Positions 52,115-60,382 of a DNA stretch of 64,000 bases are shown here, in pieces (position 1 is the first letter of the stretch; every line of letters starts with the position of its first letter). Source of the stretch: Burkholderiales bacterium. GTDB lineage: Bacteria > Pseudomonadota > Gammaproteobacteria > Burkholderiales > Burkholderiaceae_C. The position numbers were made by a program, and so were the translations under genes. The DNA is taken from positions 1 to 64,000 of the forward strand of contig JACPUE010000056.1 in the NCBI GenBank assembly GCA_016192425.1, in the 5' to 3' direction. Under the pieces are notes generated by a model. It did no database searches, was not told where the DNA came from, and was given only the letters and a program-made list of their open reading frames with translations.

Positions 52115-52537
52115 ATGCCGATCTGGAAAAAACCCATCACCCTGGAACTGCTGAACCAGACCAATGCCCGCACTGCGGCCACCCACCTGGGCATTGAAAT
52201 CACCGAGGTCGGCGACGACTTCCTGCGCGGGCGCGTGCCCGTGGACGAGCGCACGCGCCAGCCCTTTGGCATCCTGCACGGCGGCGTGAGCGTGGTGCTG
52301 GCCGAGACGCTGGGTTCGATCGGCGCTTTCTTCGCCAGCCCCGAAGGCCACCGGGGCGTGGGGCTGGACATCAACGCCAACCACATCCGCGCCGCCAGCA
52401 GCGGCTGGGTGACGGGCACGGCGCGCGCCGTGCACATCGGGCGCACCACGCAGGTGTGGCAGATCGACATGGTCAACGATGCGGGGGAGCTGACCTGCGT
52501 TTCGCGCATCACCATGGCGATTTTGTCGCCGAGATAA
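52115..52537 (+). CDS. Hotdog-fold acyl-CoA thioesterase (YdiI/MenI-like)
   Basis: A 140-residue hotdog thioesterase. QPFGILHGGVSVVLAETLGS carries the catalytic Glu, and GLDINANHIR and VWQIDMVNDAGELTC-type segments match YdiI closely. The start at 52115 (MPIWKKPITLELLNQTN) is chosen because YdiI begins with the same pattern; an ATG at 52082 adds 11 residues. YdiI/MenI hydrolyses aromatic or 1,4-dihydroxy-2-naphthoyl-CoA. In a ubiquinone-type organism a general acyl-CoA role is more likely. Confidence 0.88.
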   Translation: MPIWKKPITLELLNQTNARTAATHLGIEITEVGDDFLRGRVPVDERTRQPFGILHGGVSVVLAETLGSIGAFFASPEGHRGVGLDINANHIRAASSGWVTGTARAVHIGRTTQVWQIDMVNDAGELTCVSRITMAILSPR

Positions 52538-52544
52538 GAAGCAC

Positions 52545-52660
52545 CCCCCTGTGGCGCTGCACGCCTTCCCCCTTCTCTCGCCCCGCTGCGCGGGTCGGGA
52601 AGGGGGGACGCCACCGGCGCGGCGTGGCGGCCCTTGCGCGGTGGCTCTGGTGGGGGCGCG
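52545..52660 (+). repeat. Comamonadaceae gene-end repeat, copy 3 (inverted relative to copies 1, 2 and 4)
   Basis: CACCCCCCTGTGGCGCTGC, CTTCCCCCTTCTCTCG, GGGGGACGCCACC and CCCTTGCGCGGTGGC. It begins eight bases after the thioesterase stop, in the same orientation relative to its gene as the other copies. Confidence 0.7.
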
Positions 52661-52699
52661 CGCCCTTTTTTGCGCTACCCGCGGGACACAGGTTTTGGT

Positions 52700-52757
52700 G
52701 AAAGTGGCTCTAGCGCCCGTCCAACAAGCGCAAGCAGCTACCATTTTTATAGCATCA
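52700..52757 (-). repeat. Short interspersed repeat (ATGCTAT family), copy I
   Basis: On the minus strand: GATGCTATAAAAATGGTAGC, TGCTTGCGCTTGTTGGACG, then GGCGCTAGAGCCACTTT. The stop codon of the adenosyltransferase gene lies at its first bases. Confidence 0.75.
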
Positions 52758-53330
52758 GTCGCTGTCAGTATCTGTGCTGCGCGCCAGGCGCTCGCTCTTC
52801 CAGTACACGTCGTCGCCGCCGTCCATGCGGTTGAGCACGCGCGCCAGCACGAACATCAGGTCTGACAGGCGGTTGAGGTAGTGGCGCGGCGTCTCGCGCA
52901 CGGTTTCTTGCGCGCCCAGGGCAACCACGGCGCGCTCGGCGCGGCGGGCCACGGTGCGGCACACATGGGCCTGGGCCGCTGCGCGCGTGCCTGCGGGCAG
53001 GATGAATTCCTGCAGGCGCGGCAACTGTGCGTTGTGCTCCTGCAGGGCCTGGTCGAGTTGCAGCACGGCCGATTCCTGCAGCAGCGTGAACCCCGGAATC
53101 GACAGCTCGCCCCCCAGGTTGAACAACTGGTGCTGCACGTCGATGAGCAGCTCGCGCACGCTGCCGGGCAGCGGCTCGCACAGCAGCAGGCCGATGTGCG
53201 AGTTGAGCTCATCCACATCGCCCAGGGCGGCAATGCGCAGGTGGTGCTTTGGGACGCGCGTGTTGTCGCCCAGGCCGGTGCTGCCGTCGTCGCCGGTGCG
53301 CGTGGCGATCTGTGTGAGTCGTTTGCCCAT
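52755..53330 (-). CDS. PduO-type ATP:cob(I)alamin adenosyltransferase
   Basis: A 191-residue enzyme that adds the adenosyl group to cobalamin to form coenzyme B12. The N-terminal ATP motif TRTGDDGSTGLGDNTRVPK, the conserved GDVDELNSHIG and the later RTVARRAERAV and PRHYLNRLSDLMFVLARVLN are PduO hallmarks. The ATG at 53330 (MGKRLTQIATRTGDDG) is chosen over far upstream starts. The acidic tail (STDTDSD) ends in an interspersed repeat. No other B12 genes are adjacent. Confidence 0.93.
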   Translation of the reverse strand: MGKRLTQIATRTGDDGSTGLGDNTRVPKHHLRIAALGDVDELNSHIGLLLCEPLPGSVRELLIDVQHQLFNLGGELSIPGFTLLQESAVLQLDQALQEHNAQLPRLQEFILPAGTRAAAQAHVCRTVARRAERAVVALGAQETVRETPRHYLNRLSDLMFVLARVLNRMDGGDDVYWKSERLARSTDTDSD

Positions 53331-53520
53331 GGTGGCCGTGGAGTCTGAAAAAGCGTGATCCTGGATTGTGCGCCAGCGGCAATACCCCTGCCTGCGCCGC
53401 AGTGCGCTTACGTCGCGCACCGAAATGTTGGTGCAGGCAACAGCAGGCAAAAGTGCTGGATCGCTGCGCCTTGCTGCGGTGCAATGAAACCCTGTTCCAC
53501 TTTTGCAAAGGATGACCTCC

Positions 53521-53928
53521 ATGCACCACGTCTTTCAGCGCCCCCATGCCCCGGCATCCGTGCAGCGCACGCCACAGCGCGTGCTGCACACCTTCGACGC
53601 CCGCAGTGTGCTGCTGCTGGCGGCACTGACCTTGGGTGGCACATCGGCCCTGCACGCCCAGACGGTGCCTGCCGCCAAAAGCCCTGCTGCGCAGAGCCAG
53701 GCCACAGGCGCCGCGGCCAAACCTTTGGCGGGCGCCGCCACTCCCGGATCCACCCAGTCCACCGCCGCAAGTGCAGCGTTCGACCGGGCAGACACCAATG
53801 GCGACGGCAAACTCAGCCCTGAAGAGGCACAGCAGCTCCCCGCCATCGGCAACCGCTTCGAGCAGCTTGACACCAACCACGACGGCTTTCTCTCGCGCCC
53901 GGAGTTCGAGGCCGGAGCCCGTTCCTGA
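53521..53928 (+). CDS. Secreted EF-hand protein
   Basis: A 135-residue exported protein with a signal peptide (VLLLAALTLGGTSALHAQ), an Ala/Pro-rich spacer and two adjacent EF-hand loops: DRADTNGDGKLSPEEA and EQLDTNHDGFLSRPEFE. Both have Asp/Asn/Glu ligands at the usual positions, so calcium binding is likely. The ATG at 53521 has AAAGGA 8 bases upstream. The role is unknown, possibly periplasmic calcium buffering. Confidence 0.82.
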   Translation: MHHVFQRPHAPASVQRTPQRVLHTFDARSVLLLAALTLGGTSALHAQTVPAAKSPAAQSQATGAAAKPLAGAATPGSTQSTAASAAFDRADTNGDGKLSPEEAQQLPAIGNRFEQLDTNHDGFLSRPEFEAGARS

Positions 53929-54024
53929 TGCGCCCAGGCACAGCCTGACAAAGGCATGACGGCCGGTACCCCGGCCAGGGGTGGCGGTGGTATTCTGGAA
54001 CGGCCTTTTCCCGAAGACCCGCCC

Positions 54025-55440
54025 ATGCATGCCAGCGCCCCCCATTCGCAAGCCACCGCCGCCGAGCGCCCCGTGCCCCAGGCCTTGCTCGACGCCCTGG
54101 CGCAACGCTTTGGCACGCAATACTCCACCGCCCTGGCCGTACGTGAGCAGCATGGACGCGACGAGGGCTCCATCCAGGCCCCGCCCCCAGCCGCCGTGGT
54201 CTTTGCCGAAAGCACGCAGGATGTGCAAGACGCCGTACGCCTGGCCGCGCAATACAGCGTGCCCGTGATCCCCTACGGCGCCGGTTCCTCGCTTGAAGGC
54301 CACCTGCTGGCTGTGCAGGGCGGCATCAGCATCGACGTGGGCCGCATGAACCGGGTGCTGTCCATCGACGCAGAAGACCTCACCGTCACCGTGCAGCCCG
54401 GCATCACGCGCAAGCAGCTCAACGACGCCATCAAGGACACCGGGCTGTTCTTCCCCATCGACCCCGGCGCCGACGCCAGCATTGGCGGCATGGCCGCCAC
54501 GCGCGCCAGCGGCACCAACGCCGTGCGCTACGGCACCATGCGCGAGAACGTGCTGGCGCTCGAACTGGTCACCGCCAGCGGCGAATCCATCCGCACCGGC
54601 ACGCGTGCCAAGAAGAGCAGCGCGGGCTACGACCTCACGCGCCTCATCGTGGGCAGCGAGGGCACGCTGGGCATCATCACCGAAGTGACCGTGCGCCTGT
54701 TCCCGCTGCCCGAGGCGGTGAGCGCCGCCGTGTGCTCCTTCCCCAGCATCGAAGCAGCCGTGCGCACGGTGATCCAGACCATCCAGCTGGGCGTGCCGAT
54801 TGCGCGCTGCGAACTCATCGACGCGCACAGCGTGCGCGCCGTCAACCGGCACAGCAAGCTCTCGCTGCGCGAGGAACCCATGCTGCTGATGGAGTTCCAT
54901 GGCTCGCCCGCCAGCGTGCAGGAGCAGGCCGAGACGGTGCAGGACATCGCCCAGGAATTCGGCGGCAATGCCTTTGAATGGGCGAGCACGCCCGAGGAGC
55001 GCACGCGCCTGTGGACGGCGCGGCACAACGCCTACTTTGCGGCCATGCAGTCGCGCCCCGGCTGCAAGGCCATCACCACCGACGCGTGCGTGCCCATCTC
55101 ACGCCTGGCCGACTGCCTGCTGGACTCCGTGGCCGAGGCCGACGCCAGCGGCCTGCCCTATTTCCTGGTGGGCCATGTGGGCGATGGCAACTTCCACTTC
55201 GGCTACCTGATCGACCCCGCTATTCCCGAGGAGCGCGAGCGCGCCGAGCGGCTCAACCACCAACTCGTGGCGCGCGCGCTGCGCCTGGCAGGCACCTGCA
55301 CGGGCGAGCACGGCGTGGGCATCCACAAAATGGGTTTCCTGCGCGACGAGGCGGGCGACGGCGCCATCGCGATGATGCGCGCCATCAAGCAGGCGCTGGA
55401 TCCCCAGAATATCCTGAACCCTGGCAAGATCTTTCACTGA
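54025..55440 (+). CDS. FAD-linked D-lactate dehydrogenase (GlcD/Dld family)
   Basis: A 471-residue flavoprotein oxidising D-lactate (or a related 2-hydroxy acid) and passing electrons to cytochrome c or quinone. The FAD (PCMH) domain shows VIPYGAGSSLEGHLL, GLFFPIDPGADASIGGMAATRASG and VGSEGTLGIITEVTVRLFP. The C-terminal substrate domain has VGHVGDGNFHF with metal-binding histidines and the closing GEHGVGIHKMGFL and LDPQNILNPGKIF. The ATG at 54025 follows ACCCGCCC without a strong ribosome site. D-2-hydroxyglutarate or glycolate remain alternatives. Confidence 0.88.
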   Translation: MHASAPHSQATAAERPVPQALLDALAQRFGTQYSTALAVREQHGRDEGSIQAPPPAAVVFAESTQDVQDAVRLAAQYSVPVIPYGAGSSLEGHLLAVQGGISIDVGRMNRVLSIDAEDLTVTVQPGITRKQLNDAIKDTGLFFPIDPGADASIGGMAATRASGTNAVRYGTMRENVLALELVTASGESIRTGTRAKKSSAGYDLTRLIVGSEGTLGIITEVTVRLFPLPEAVSAAVCSFPSIEAAVRTVIQTIQLGVPIARCELIDAHSVRAVNRHSKLSLREEPMLLMEFHGSPASVQEQAETVQDIAQEFGGNAFEWASTPEERTRLWTARHNAYFAAMQSRPGCKAITTDACVPISRLADCLLDSVAEADASGLPYFLVGHVGDGNFHFGYLIDPAIPEERERAERLNHQLVARALRLAGTCTGEHGVGIHKMGFLRDEAGDGAIAMMRAIKQALDPQNILNPGKIFH

Positions 55441-55553
55441 CGCAGGGGCGGGTATGCGGCGCATGGCGCCTGGAGCCGGAAGCCGCCATGCCCCCCGATC
55501 TTTGCCTGGCGCCCCTGCGGCACCCTGCTGGGCGCCCTAGGGCCTGAGTCACA

Positions 55554-56012
55554 TCACTGAACCTGCGCCAAGGCCTTGTCCAATCGGTCCTTGTTCATGG
55601 CAAACGCCGTTTTGGCCTTGTCGGCAGCCGCCTTGGCGTCTGCCAGGTTCACCGGCTTGCCTGCCTGGATCACCCCGACCATGGCCATGACCCGGTGCGG
55701 AAAACACTCGTAGAAGTAGACGCCCTCTTTCTCGATCACCACCTTCAGCTCAGCATCCGTGCCGCCTTTCCAGGCCTTGGCACCTGGGGGCAAGAGCGTG
55801 GACACGCTGTTGTGACCGCCTTTGTCCGCAGGCTTGAAGACCACGGTATCGCCCACCGCCACCTTCAGGTAGGCAGGCTCGAACACCATGTTGCCTTGGC
55901 CCGTCTTGCTGGTGTTGAGCATGTGGATGACATGCTCAGCCGCCCCTGCCGGGGCACTGAATGCACAGGCCAGCGGCAAGGCCAGCCACCAATGTTTGCT
56001 ACGTGTTTTCAT
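55554..56012 (-). CDS. Pseudoazurin (blue copper electron carrier)
   Basis: A 152-residue periplasmic cupredoxin with a signal peptide (ALPLACAFSAPAGAA). The type 1 copper ligands are visible: His in KGGHNSVS, then Cys, His and Met in YECFPHRVMAMVG, at pseudoazurin spacing. It shuttles electrons to nitrite, nitrous oxide or related reductases in denitrifiers, which fits the norB locus elsewhere in the window. The C-terminal helical tail (ADAKAAADKAKTAF) is typical. A 30-residue membrane ORF lies just upstream in the same direction. Confidence 0.93.
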   Translation of the reverse strand: MKTRSKHWWLALPLACAFSAPAGAAEHVIHMLNTSKTGQGNMVFEPAYLKVAVGDTVVFKPADKGGHNSVSTLLPPGAKAWKGGTDAELKVVIEKEGVYFYECFPHRVMAMVGVIQAGKPVNLADAKAAADKAKTAFAMNKDRLDKALAQVQ

Positions 56013-56098
56013 GCAGTTTCTCCTTGGTAAAAACAGTGGGCGCAGGCAAGCAGCACGCAGAACCAGCCTGCCTCGCGCAAGCCGGGCGCGCGCTGCGG

Positions 56099-56191
56099 CT
56101 AGGGTGTGACGGGGAGGAAGATATACACCGCAGCAATCACGGCACTGAGCACCAGCCAGTGCGCTGCGGTGTGGCAGGGCTTAGAACGCAT
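56099..56191 (-). CDS. Putative 30-residue membrane protein upstream of pseudoazurin
   Basis: MRSKPCHTAAHWLVLSAVIA and then AVYIFLPVTP: a short basic head and one hydrophobic helix. A GGGAGG Shine-Dalgarno sits five bases before the ATG (56191), stronger than for most genes here. It is 86 bases upstream of the pseudoazurin start in the same direction. Not recognised as a known small-protein family. Confidence 0.5.
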   Translation of the reverse strand: MRSKPCHTAAHWLVLSAVIAAVYIFLPVTP

Positions 56192-56334
56192 GGCACCTCC
56201 CGCCCTGAGGAATGCCATCGAACGCGCGCGGCAAGCAATGCAATGCCAGGAACATGTGCTACTCCTGTGGTGTGCACTGGGCTGGCCGCAAGCTGGCGTG
56301 CAGGGTTCCGCACGAGCGCGGAACAAACAAAATC
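56192..56334. other. Non-coding leader region upstream of the small membrane ORF
   Basis: No gene seen. A hairpin with arms GTTCCGC / GCGGAAC lies at about 56305-56323. Confidence 0.35.
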
Positions 56335-56352
56335 AAATGATAACTATTATTG
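56335..56352. promoter_or_regulatory. Fur-box-like AT-rich palindrome
   Basis: AAATGATAACTATTATTG resembles the core of the Fur box (about 13 of 19 positions by eye). It lies between the MFS stop and the small ORF/pseudoazurin unit. It could instead be part of an ordinary AT-rich promoter. Confidence 0.3.
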
Positions 56353-56353
56353 T

Positions 56354-57619
56354 TTAATTTGCAAGCGCCCGGCGCGCACCGGCCTGGCGCACCCCGGCGC
56401 CCACCCACAGCGCCGACAGCACCCCCAGCACCAGCGCAGCGGCAGAGCCGTGGAAGATGCCGCCGGTGACACCCCGGTCGAGCATGGCGCCGAACACCGG
56501 CGCAGCCAGCGCAAAGCCAATGTCCAACCCGGAATACACCATGCCATAGACCCGGCCCGTGGCGCCAGGCGGGGCAGCGCGCTTGATGAGCATGTCGCGC
56601 GAAGGGCCTGCAAGGCCCGTTCCCAGCCCCGCCAGCGAGGCCAGCGCCAGCGCAGCCATGCCGGGCAGCACGCCGCTGCCCACCAGCACCAGCAGCAGTG
56701 CAGCCCCCAGCAGGCAAGCGCCGATGATTTTTTCCAGCCGCTGCACACGCCCCACCATGAAGCCGCCCACCACCATGCCCGCGGCGCCGCACAGCATGTA
56801 GCCCGTGACCACCATGGCCGTGGCGCTGAGCGGCAGGCCGTACATCTTTTGCAGCGCAGGGCTGGCAAAGCTCTGGATGGCGCTCAGGGCGCAGGTGCTC
56901 CAGAAAAAGAACGAGAAGCACAGCCATACCGAGGGCAGGCGCAGGAAGGCCATGGGATGCTCTTGCGGCACACCGGCGCCGCCTGGGCTGTGGTGCGCCC
57001 AGGCACCCTGGCGATCGTCAATGGCGTCGCGCTGCCACAGCAGCAGCGCCAGCACTGCGGCGGCCAGCACGGCTGCAGCCAGTGCCGCCACACGCCAGGC
57101 ACCCGTGGCGCTGGTGATGCCCGCCAGGAACACGGGCGCCGCCGCCCAGCCCAGGTTGCCGCTGATGCCATGCACTGAAAACCCGTGGCCCAGCCGCGCA
57201 GGCGACACACGCTTGTTGAGGATGGTGAAATCCACCGGATGGAAGGGCGCATTGCCCAGCCCGGCCAGCGCCGCCGCCAGGGCCAGGCCGCCCCAGCCCT
57301 GCGCCAGCGCCGTAGCCAAGGCCGCGAGCGCAAAGCACAACAGCGCCAGGTACAGCACCGGGCGCGCGCCCACGCGGTCCACCACAAAGCCCGCCAGCGC
57401 CTGGCCCACGCCCGAGACAATGAAGAACACCGACACCAGCGCCCCCAGTTCCGAGTAGCTCAGCCCGAAATCGCTGATGAACCAAGGGAACAGGGGCGGC
57501 AGCAGCATATGGAAGAAATGCGATGTGCCGTGGGCCAGCCCGATGAGGCCGATGGTGCGCGCATCCTGGCGCAAGGGAACGGCGCTGGCCGGTGGTGTGG
57601 GGGTGTGGGAGGTGACCAT
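56354..57619 (-). CDS. MFS transporter, fosmidomycin-resistance-like group
   Basis: A 421-residue 12-helix major facilitator. The opening IGLIGLAHGTSHFFHMLLPPLFPWF and GLSYSELGALVSVFFIVSG resemble the Fsr (fosmidomycin resistance) group. VDRVGARPVLYLALLCF is the loop 2-3 motif, and FSVHGISGNLGWAAAPVF is the mid signature. The substrate is unknown, with efflux likely. The start is taken as 57619 (MVTSHTPTP) with GGA 8 bases upstream; 57631 is possible. Confidence 0.85.
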   Translation of the reverse strand: MVTSHTPTPPASAVPLRQDARTIGLIGLAHGTSHFFHMLLPPLFPWFISDFGLSYSELGALVSVFFIVSGVGQALAGFVVDRVGARPVLYLALLCFALAALATALAQGWGGLALAAALAGLGNAPFHPVDFTILNKRVSPARLGHGFSVHGISGNLGWAAAPVFLAGITSATGAWRVAALAAAVLAAAVLALLLWQRDAIDDRQGAWAHHSPGGAGVPQEHPMAFLRLPSVWLCFSFFFWSTCALSAIQSFASPALQKMYGLPLSATAMVVTGYMLCGAAGMVVGGFMVGRVQRLEKIIGACLLGAALLLVLVGSGVLPGMAALALASLAGLGTGLAGPSRDMLIKRAAPPGATGRVYGMVYSGLDIGFALAAPVFGAMLDRGVTGGIFHGSAAALVLGVLSALWVGAGVRQAGARRALAN

Positions 57620-57688
57620 AGTGCAGTCCACAGTCTATAGCGCCAAGAACCGGCATGTGCGCATGCCTGCATTGGCGCACTACCTGCG

Positions 57689-58762
57689 TCAAGGTCTTTG
57701 CACCACAAGGGGAACGGGTTCTTGCACGCTCCCTCCAGCACCATCCCCGCAGCCGTGCTCCAGCGGAGCGCACAGTCCGGCGGCGGGTTCCCGGGCCCAC
57801 TGCTCCAGCCAGGCCCACACCTGCTGCACACCGTCGCGCCCCGGCGCCTGCAGGCCGTGGTCGGCGCCAGGCAGTGCCCGTGCGCAATAGGGCGCCGCCC
57901 TGCCCTGGGCCTGGCGGGCAAAACGCTCGTAGGCCTGTGCGGGCACCAGGGCATCCTCGGTCCCCCACACCTGCAGCAGCGGCCAGGGGCTGGCCCACAG
58001 CGGCGCCTGTACAGGCCAGTGCCACAGCTCACGCCAGTAGCGCAGGCTGCGGCCCTGGTGCGTGGCGGTATCGGATGCATCGCTGGCCTGGGCCTGCTCC
58101 AGCGCGTGCAGCGCGGCCTGCGCCCCCAGGCGCTGTGCCTGCAGCGTGAGGGTCTCGCGCGGGTCGAGCCCGCTGGCCCCCAGCAGTACCAGCCCTGCCA
58201 GGCGCGGCACCTGCGGTGCCAGATGGGGCAGCAGCTCCCCCCCTTCGGACACGCCCACCAGCACGGTGGGCAGCGCATCCTGCGCAAGGCCTGCCTGCCA
58301 GGCCTGCAAGGCCGCCTGCGCATGCGCCCGCCAGGTGGCGTGTGCGTCGGTCTGCACAAAGGCCTGCGGGCACTGGCCGGGTGCCGTGCGGTCCATGGGG
58401 TGGACGCCCGGCTTGTGCAGCACCAGCACCTGGGCATGCAGCAGCCCGGCAAAGTAGCGGTCGGCAAAAGGGCCCAGGCCCGCGCAGCCCGAACCGGGCA
58501 CCACCACCACGCGGTAGCGCAGCGGCGGCGCCAGCGCGGGGCGCTCCAGCACTTGCAGGGTGACAACGCCCTGCCCCGGCAAAAGCCGCATCCTGAAGGC
58601 GCTGGCAGGCTCCTGGGCAGGCGCAATCGACGGGCCTGCCGCCGGGCCCAGTGGTACCAGGGCACAGGCGCCCAGCAGGCCCGCGCCCAGCAAAAAGGCC
58701 AGCACGCGGCTGGCCTTCAAGGCAGTTGGCAGGCACCGCTGGGGCGCCCGGTGCAGTGCCAT
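57689..58762 (-). CDS. Lipoprotein with alpha/beta-hydrolase fold
   Basis: A 357-residue predicted lipoprotein (lipobox LLGACALV). The alpha/beta-hydrolase triad is visible: Ser in VLVGVSEGGELLPH, Asp in WGTEDALVP and His in LPGADHGLQAPG. VVVVPGSGCAG is the oxyanion-hole strand. It is probably an envelope esterase or lipase-like enzyme with unknown substrate. Its start lies two bases after the stop of the CsgG-like gene, so it may be the distal gene of that operon. Confidence 0.82.
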   Translation of the reverse strand: MALHRAPQRCLPTALKASRVLAFLLGAGLLGACALVPLGPAAGPSIAPAQEPASAFRMRLLPGQGVVTLQVLERPALAPPLRYRVVVVPGSGCAGLGPFADRYFAGLLHAQVLVLHKPGVHPMDRTAPGQCPQAFVQTDAHATWRAHAQAALQAWQAGLAQDALPTVLVGVSEGGELLPHLAPQVPRLAGLVLLGASGLDPRETLTLQAQRLGAQAALHALEQAQASDASDTATHQGRSLRYWRELWHWPVQAPLWASPWPLLQVWGTEDALVPAQAYERFARQAQGRAAPYCARALPGADHGLQAPGRDGVQQVWAWLEQWAREPAAGLCAPLEHGCGDGAGGSVQEPVPLVVQRP

Positions 58763-58764
58763 GG

Positions 58765-59736
58765 TCAGCGCAGGATGATGACCTGCTCTTGCGGCTGCGG
58801 CGCCACCGGCTGGGGCTGCGGGTAGGGCTGGCCGCCCTGCATGGGGGGCGGCTCGGGGCGCACGCCGCGCGAGAGGTTGGCATCGGTGTAGCCCAGTTGC
58901 TGGGTGAGCTGCTGGTACACGTCCTGGGCCAGGCTCAGCGAGGTTTCCTTCATCACCTTGGCGCGGTTGGGCGGGGCGATGTCGCCGCGCACCGAGAGGA
59001 TCTTGGTGTCGTTGCCCGCACCCTGGGCCGAGAAGGCGGCCTTGATCTCGTAGGTCTTGGTGTTGATGAGCGAGAAGTCGGCCAGCAACTGCAGGCCGTA
59101 CTGGCGCGTGGCGCTGCTGGTGCCCTGCAGGGGCGAGAGCGCATCGGTGAAGTCGATGCTGGAGATCACGCCAAAGAGCACGTAGTCTGCGCCCTTGAAC
59201 TCACCCTTCTGGATGCGGGTGATGATGGCTTTCACGTCGGGCTGGCGCACGGGCTTGGCCATCTTGCCGCCCTGCACCTGGTTGAGCACCTGCTCTGCCT
59301 TGCTGGGCTGTGGCGCGCCGCCGTCAAAACCCCGGCCCTGCACCAGCTTGAAGTAGGTGCCCTGCAGCAAGGCGCCTTTGATGTCGTTGGTGTATCCGCC
59401 CAGTTCGCGTTGTTCGATGTAGCTGTAGCGTCCGGCCACGAAGGTGCCGCTGGCCTGCTCGGACGCCTGCATGGAATGCTGCCCCGAATGCGAGCCCGAG
59501 CCGCTGTAGGGCCCATGGCTGTAGCCGCCGCTGTGGCTGCCCTGCGCGCTCATCTGGCTGCTTTGCTGGTAGGTGCCTGCCATGAAGTATTCGGACACGC
59601 GCTCTGAATAGGCCAGGTCGGTCACCGCGATGCGGGGCGCCGCGCCACCCTGCTGGGCGTGCGCAGGCAGGCCCCAGGTGAAGGCCGTGGCGGCCAGCAC
59701 GGACAGGGCCGCGGCGAGGGTGGTTCTGCGTTGCAT
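58765..59736 (-). CDS. CsgG-like exported protein
   Basis: A 323-residue protein with a cleavable signal (LAATAFTWGLPAHAQ). APRIAVTDLAYSERVSEYF opens a CsgG/LpoB-type alpha/beta domain, and DYVLFGVISSIDFTDA and LLADFSLINTKTYEIKAAFS continue it. A Ser/Gly/His-rich insert (about 60-95) interrupts the first half. The C-terminus is Pro/Gln-rich. There is no lipobox, unlike true CsgG. It is the last or next-to-last gene of the YcfL-LpoB-like cluster, 15 bases after lpoB. An envelope role with LpoB is likely. Confidence 0.75.
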   Translation of the reverse strand: MQRRTTLAAALSVLAATAFTWGLPAHAQQGGAAPRIAVTDLAYSERVSEYFMAGTYQQSSQMSAQGSHSGGYSHGPYSGSGSHSGQHSMQASEQASGTFVAGRYSYIEQRELGGYTNDIKGALLQGTYFKLVQGRGFDGGAPQPSKAEQVLNQVQGGKMAKPVRQPDVKAIITRIQKGEFKGADYVLFGVISSIDFTDALSPLQGTSSATRQYGLQLLADFSLINTKTYEIKAAFSAQGAGNDTKILSVRGDIAPPNRAKVMKETSLSLAQDVYQQLTQQLGYTDANLSRGVRPEPPPMQGGQPYPQPQPVAPQPQEQVIILR

Positions 59737-59751
59737 GGTGTGGTCCTTTGG

Positions 59752-60360
59752 TCAGCGGCTGCTGGTTTTGCGGATTTCTTTTTCGTCCTGCCATTCGATG
59801 GTGCCTTCCTGCACGTCGAACAGCTTGAGCGTGAACTTGTAGAACACGTCCTTGGTGCTGGCGCTTTGCTTGACGATGCTGGTGAGCTCGCCCTCCAGGC
59901 TGTACTTGGCCGCCGTCATCTGGCCCACCTTGGCGGTGGTGTTCTGCTTGTACAGGCCGCTCTGGTTCTGGCGCTGCAGTTCATCGACCCCGGACTGCAT
60001 TTCGTTGATGGAGCGGGTGAAGCGCACCTTGCCCGACTTGACCAGCGTGGTCTGGATGGAGTTCATGACGTTGGTGGTGTCGATGTACTCGCTGGTCTTG
60101 TTCTTGACGGTGGAGATGGTCACCGTGGGGCGGCCCTGGAAAATGCCGGTTTCCAGCAGGCTGCCGGTCATCTTCTCGGCAATCATCTGCAGGTCGGTGG
60201 AGCCGAATTCGTTGGTCACCAGCTCCACGCCCTTGGCGTCGCCGTAGTTGACCTGGCGGTCGAAACGGATCACAGGGGACGAGAGGTTCTGGCAGCCCGC
60301 CAGGGTGAGTGTGCTGGCGGCCAGGGCCAGCAGCAGGGCTTTGCGTTGCAGGGTTTTCAT
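59752..60360 (-). CDS. LpoB-like penicillin-binding protein activator
   Basis: A 202-residue lipoprotein (lipobox TLAGCQNL). YIDTTNVMNSIQTTLVKSGK and AAKYSLEGELTSI, with the ending EWQDEKEIRKTSSR, match the LpoB family (PF13036), outer-membrane activators of the bifunctional peptidoglycan synthase PBP1b. It lacks the long disordered linker of Escherichia coli LpoB. Gene order ycfL-lpoB is the same as in E. coli, supporting the call. Whether it stimulates a PBP here is inferred. Confidence 0.88.
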   Translation of the reverse strand: MKTLQRKALLLALAASTLTLAGCQNLSSPVIRFDRQVNYGDAKGVELVTNEFGSTDLQMIAEKMTGSLLETGIFQGRPTVTISTVKNKTSEYIDTTNVMNSIQTTLVKSGKVRFTRSINEMQSGVDELQRQNQSGLYKQNTTAKVGQMTAAKYSLEGELTSIVKQSASTKDVFYKFTLKLFDVQEGTIEWQDEKEIRKTSSR

Positions 60361-60382
60361 GGTGTGGTTCCTCCGGGGCGGC

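Noticed and set aside
49880-52744. Minus-strand open frame of 954 codons
   Set aside because: It covers the NCS2 permease in antisense and the binding protein in the wrong frame; no motif was found.
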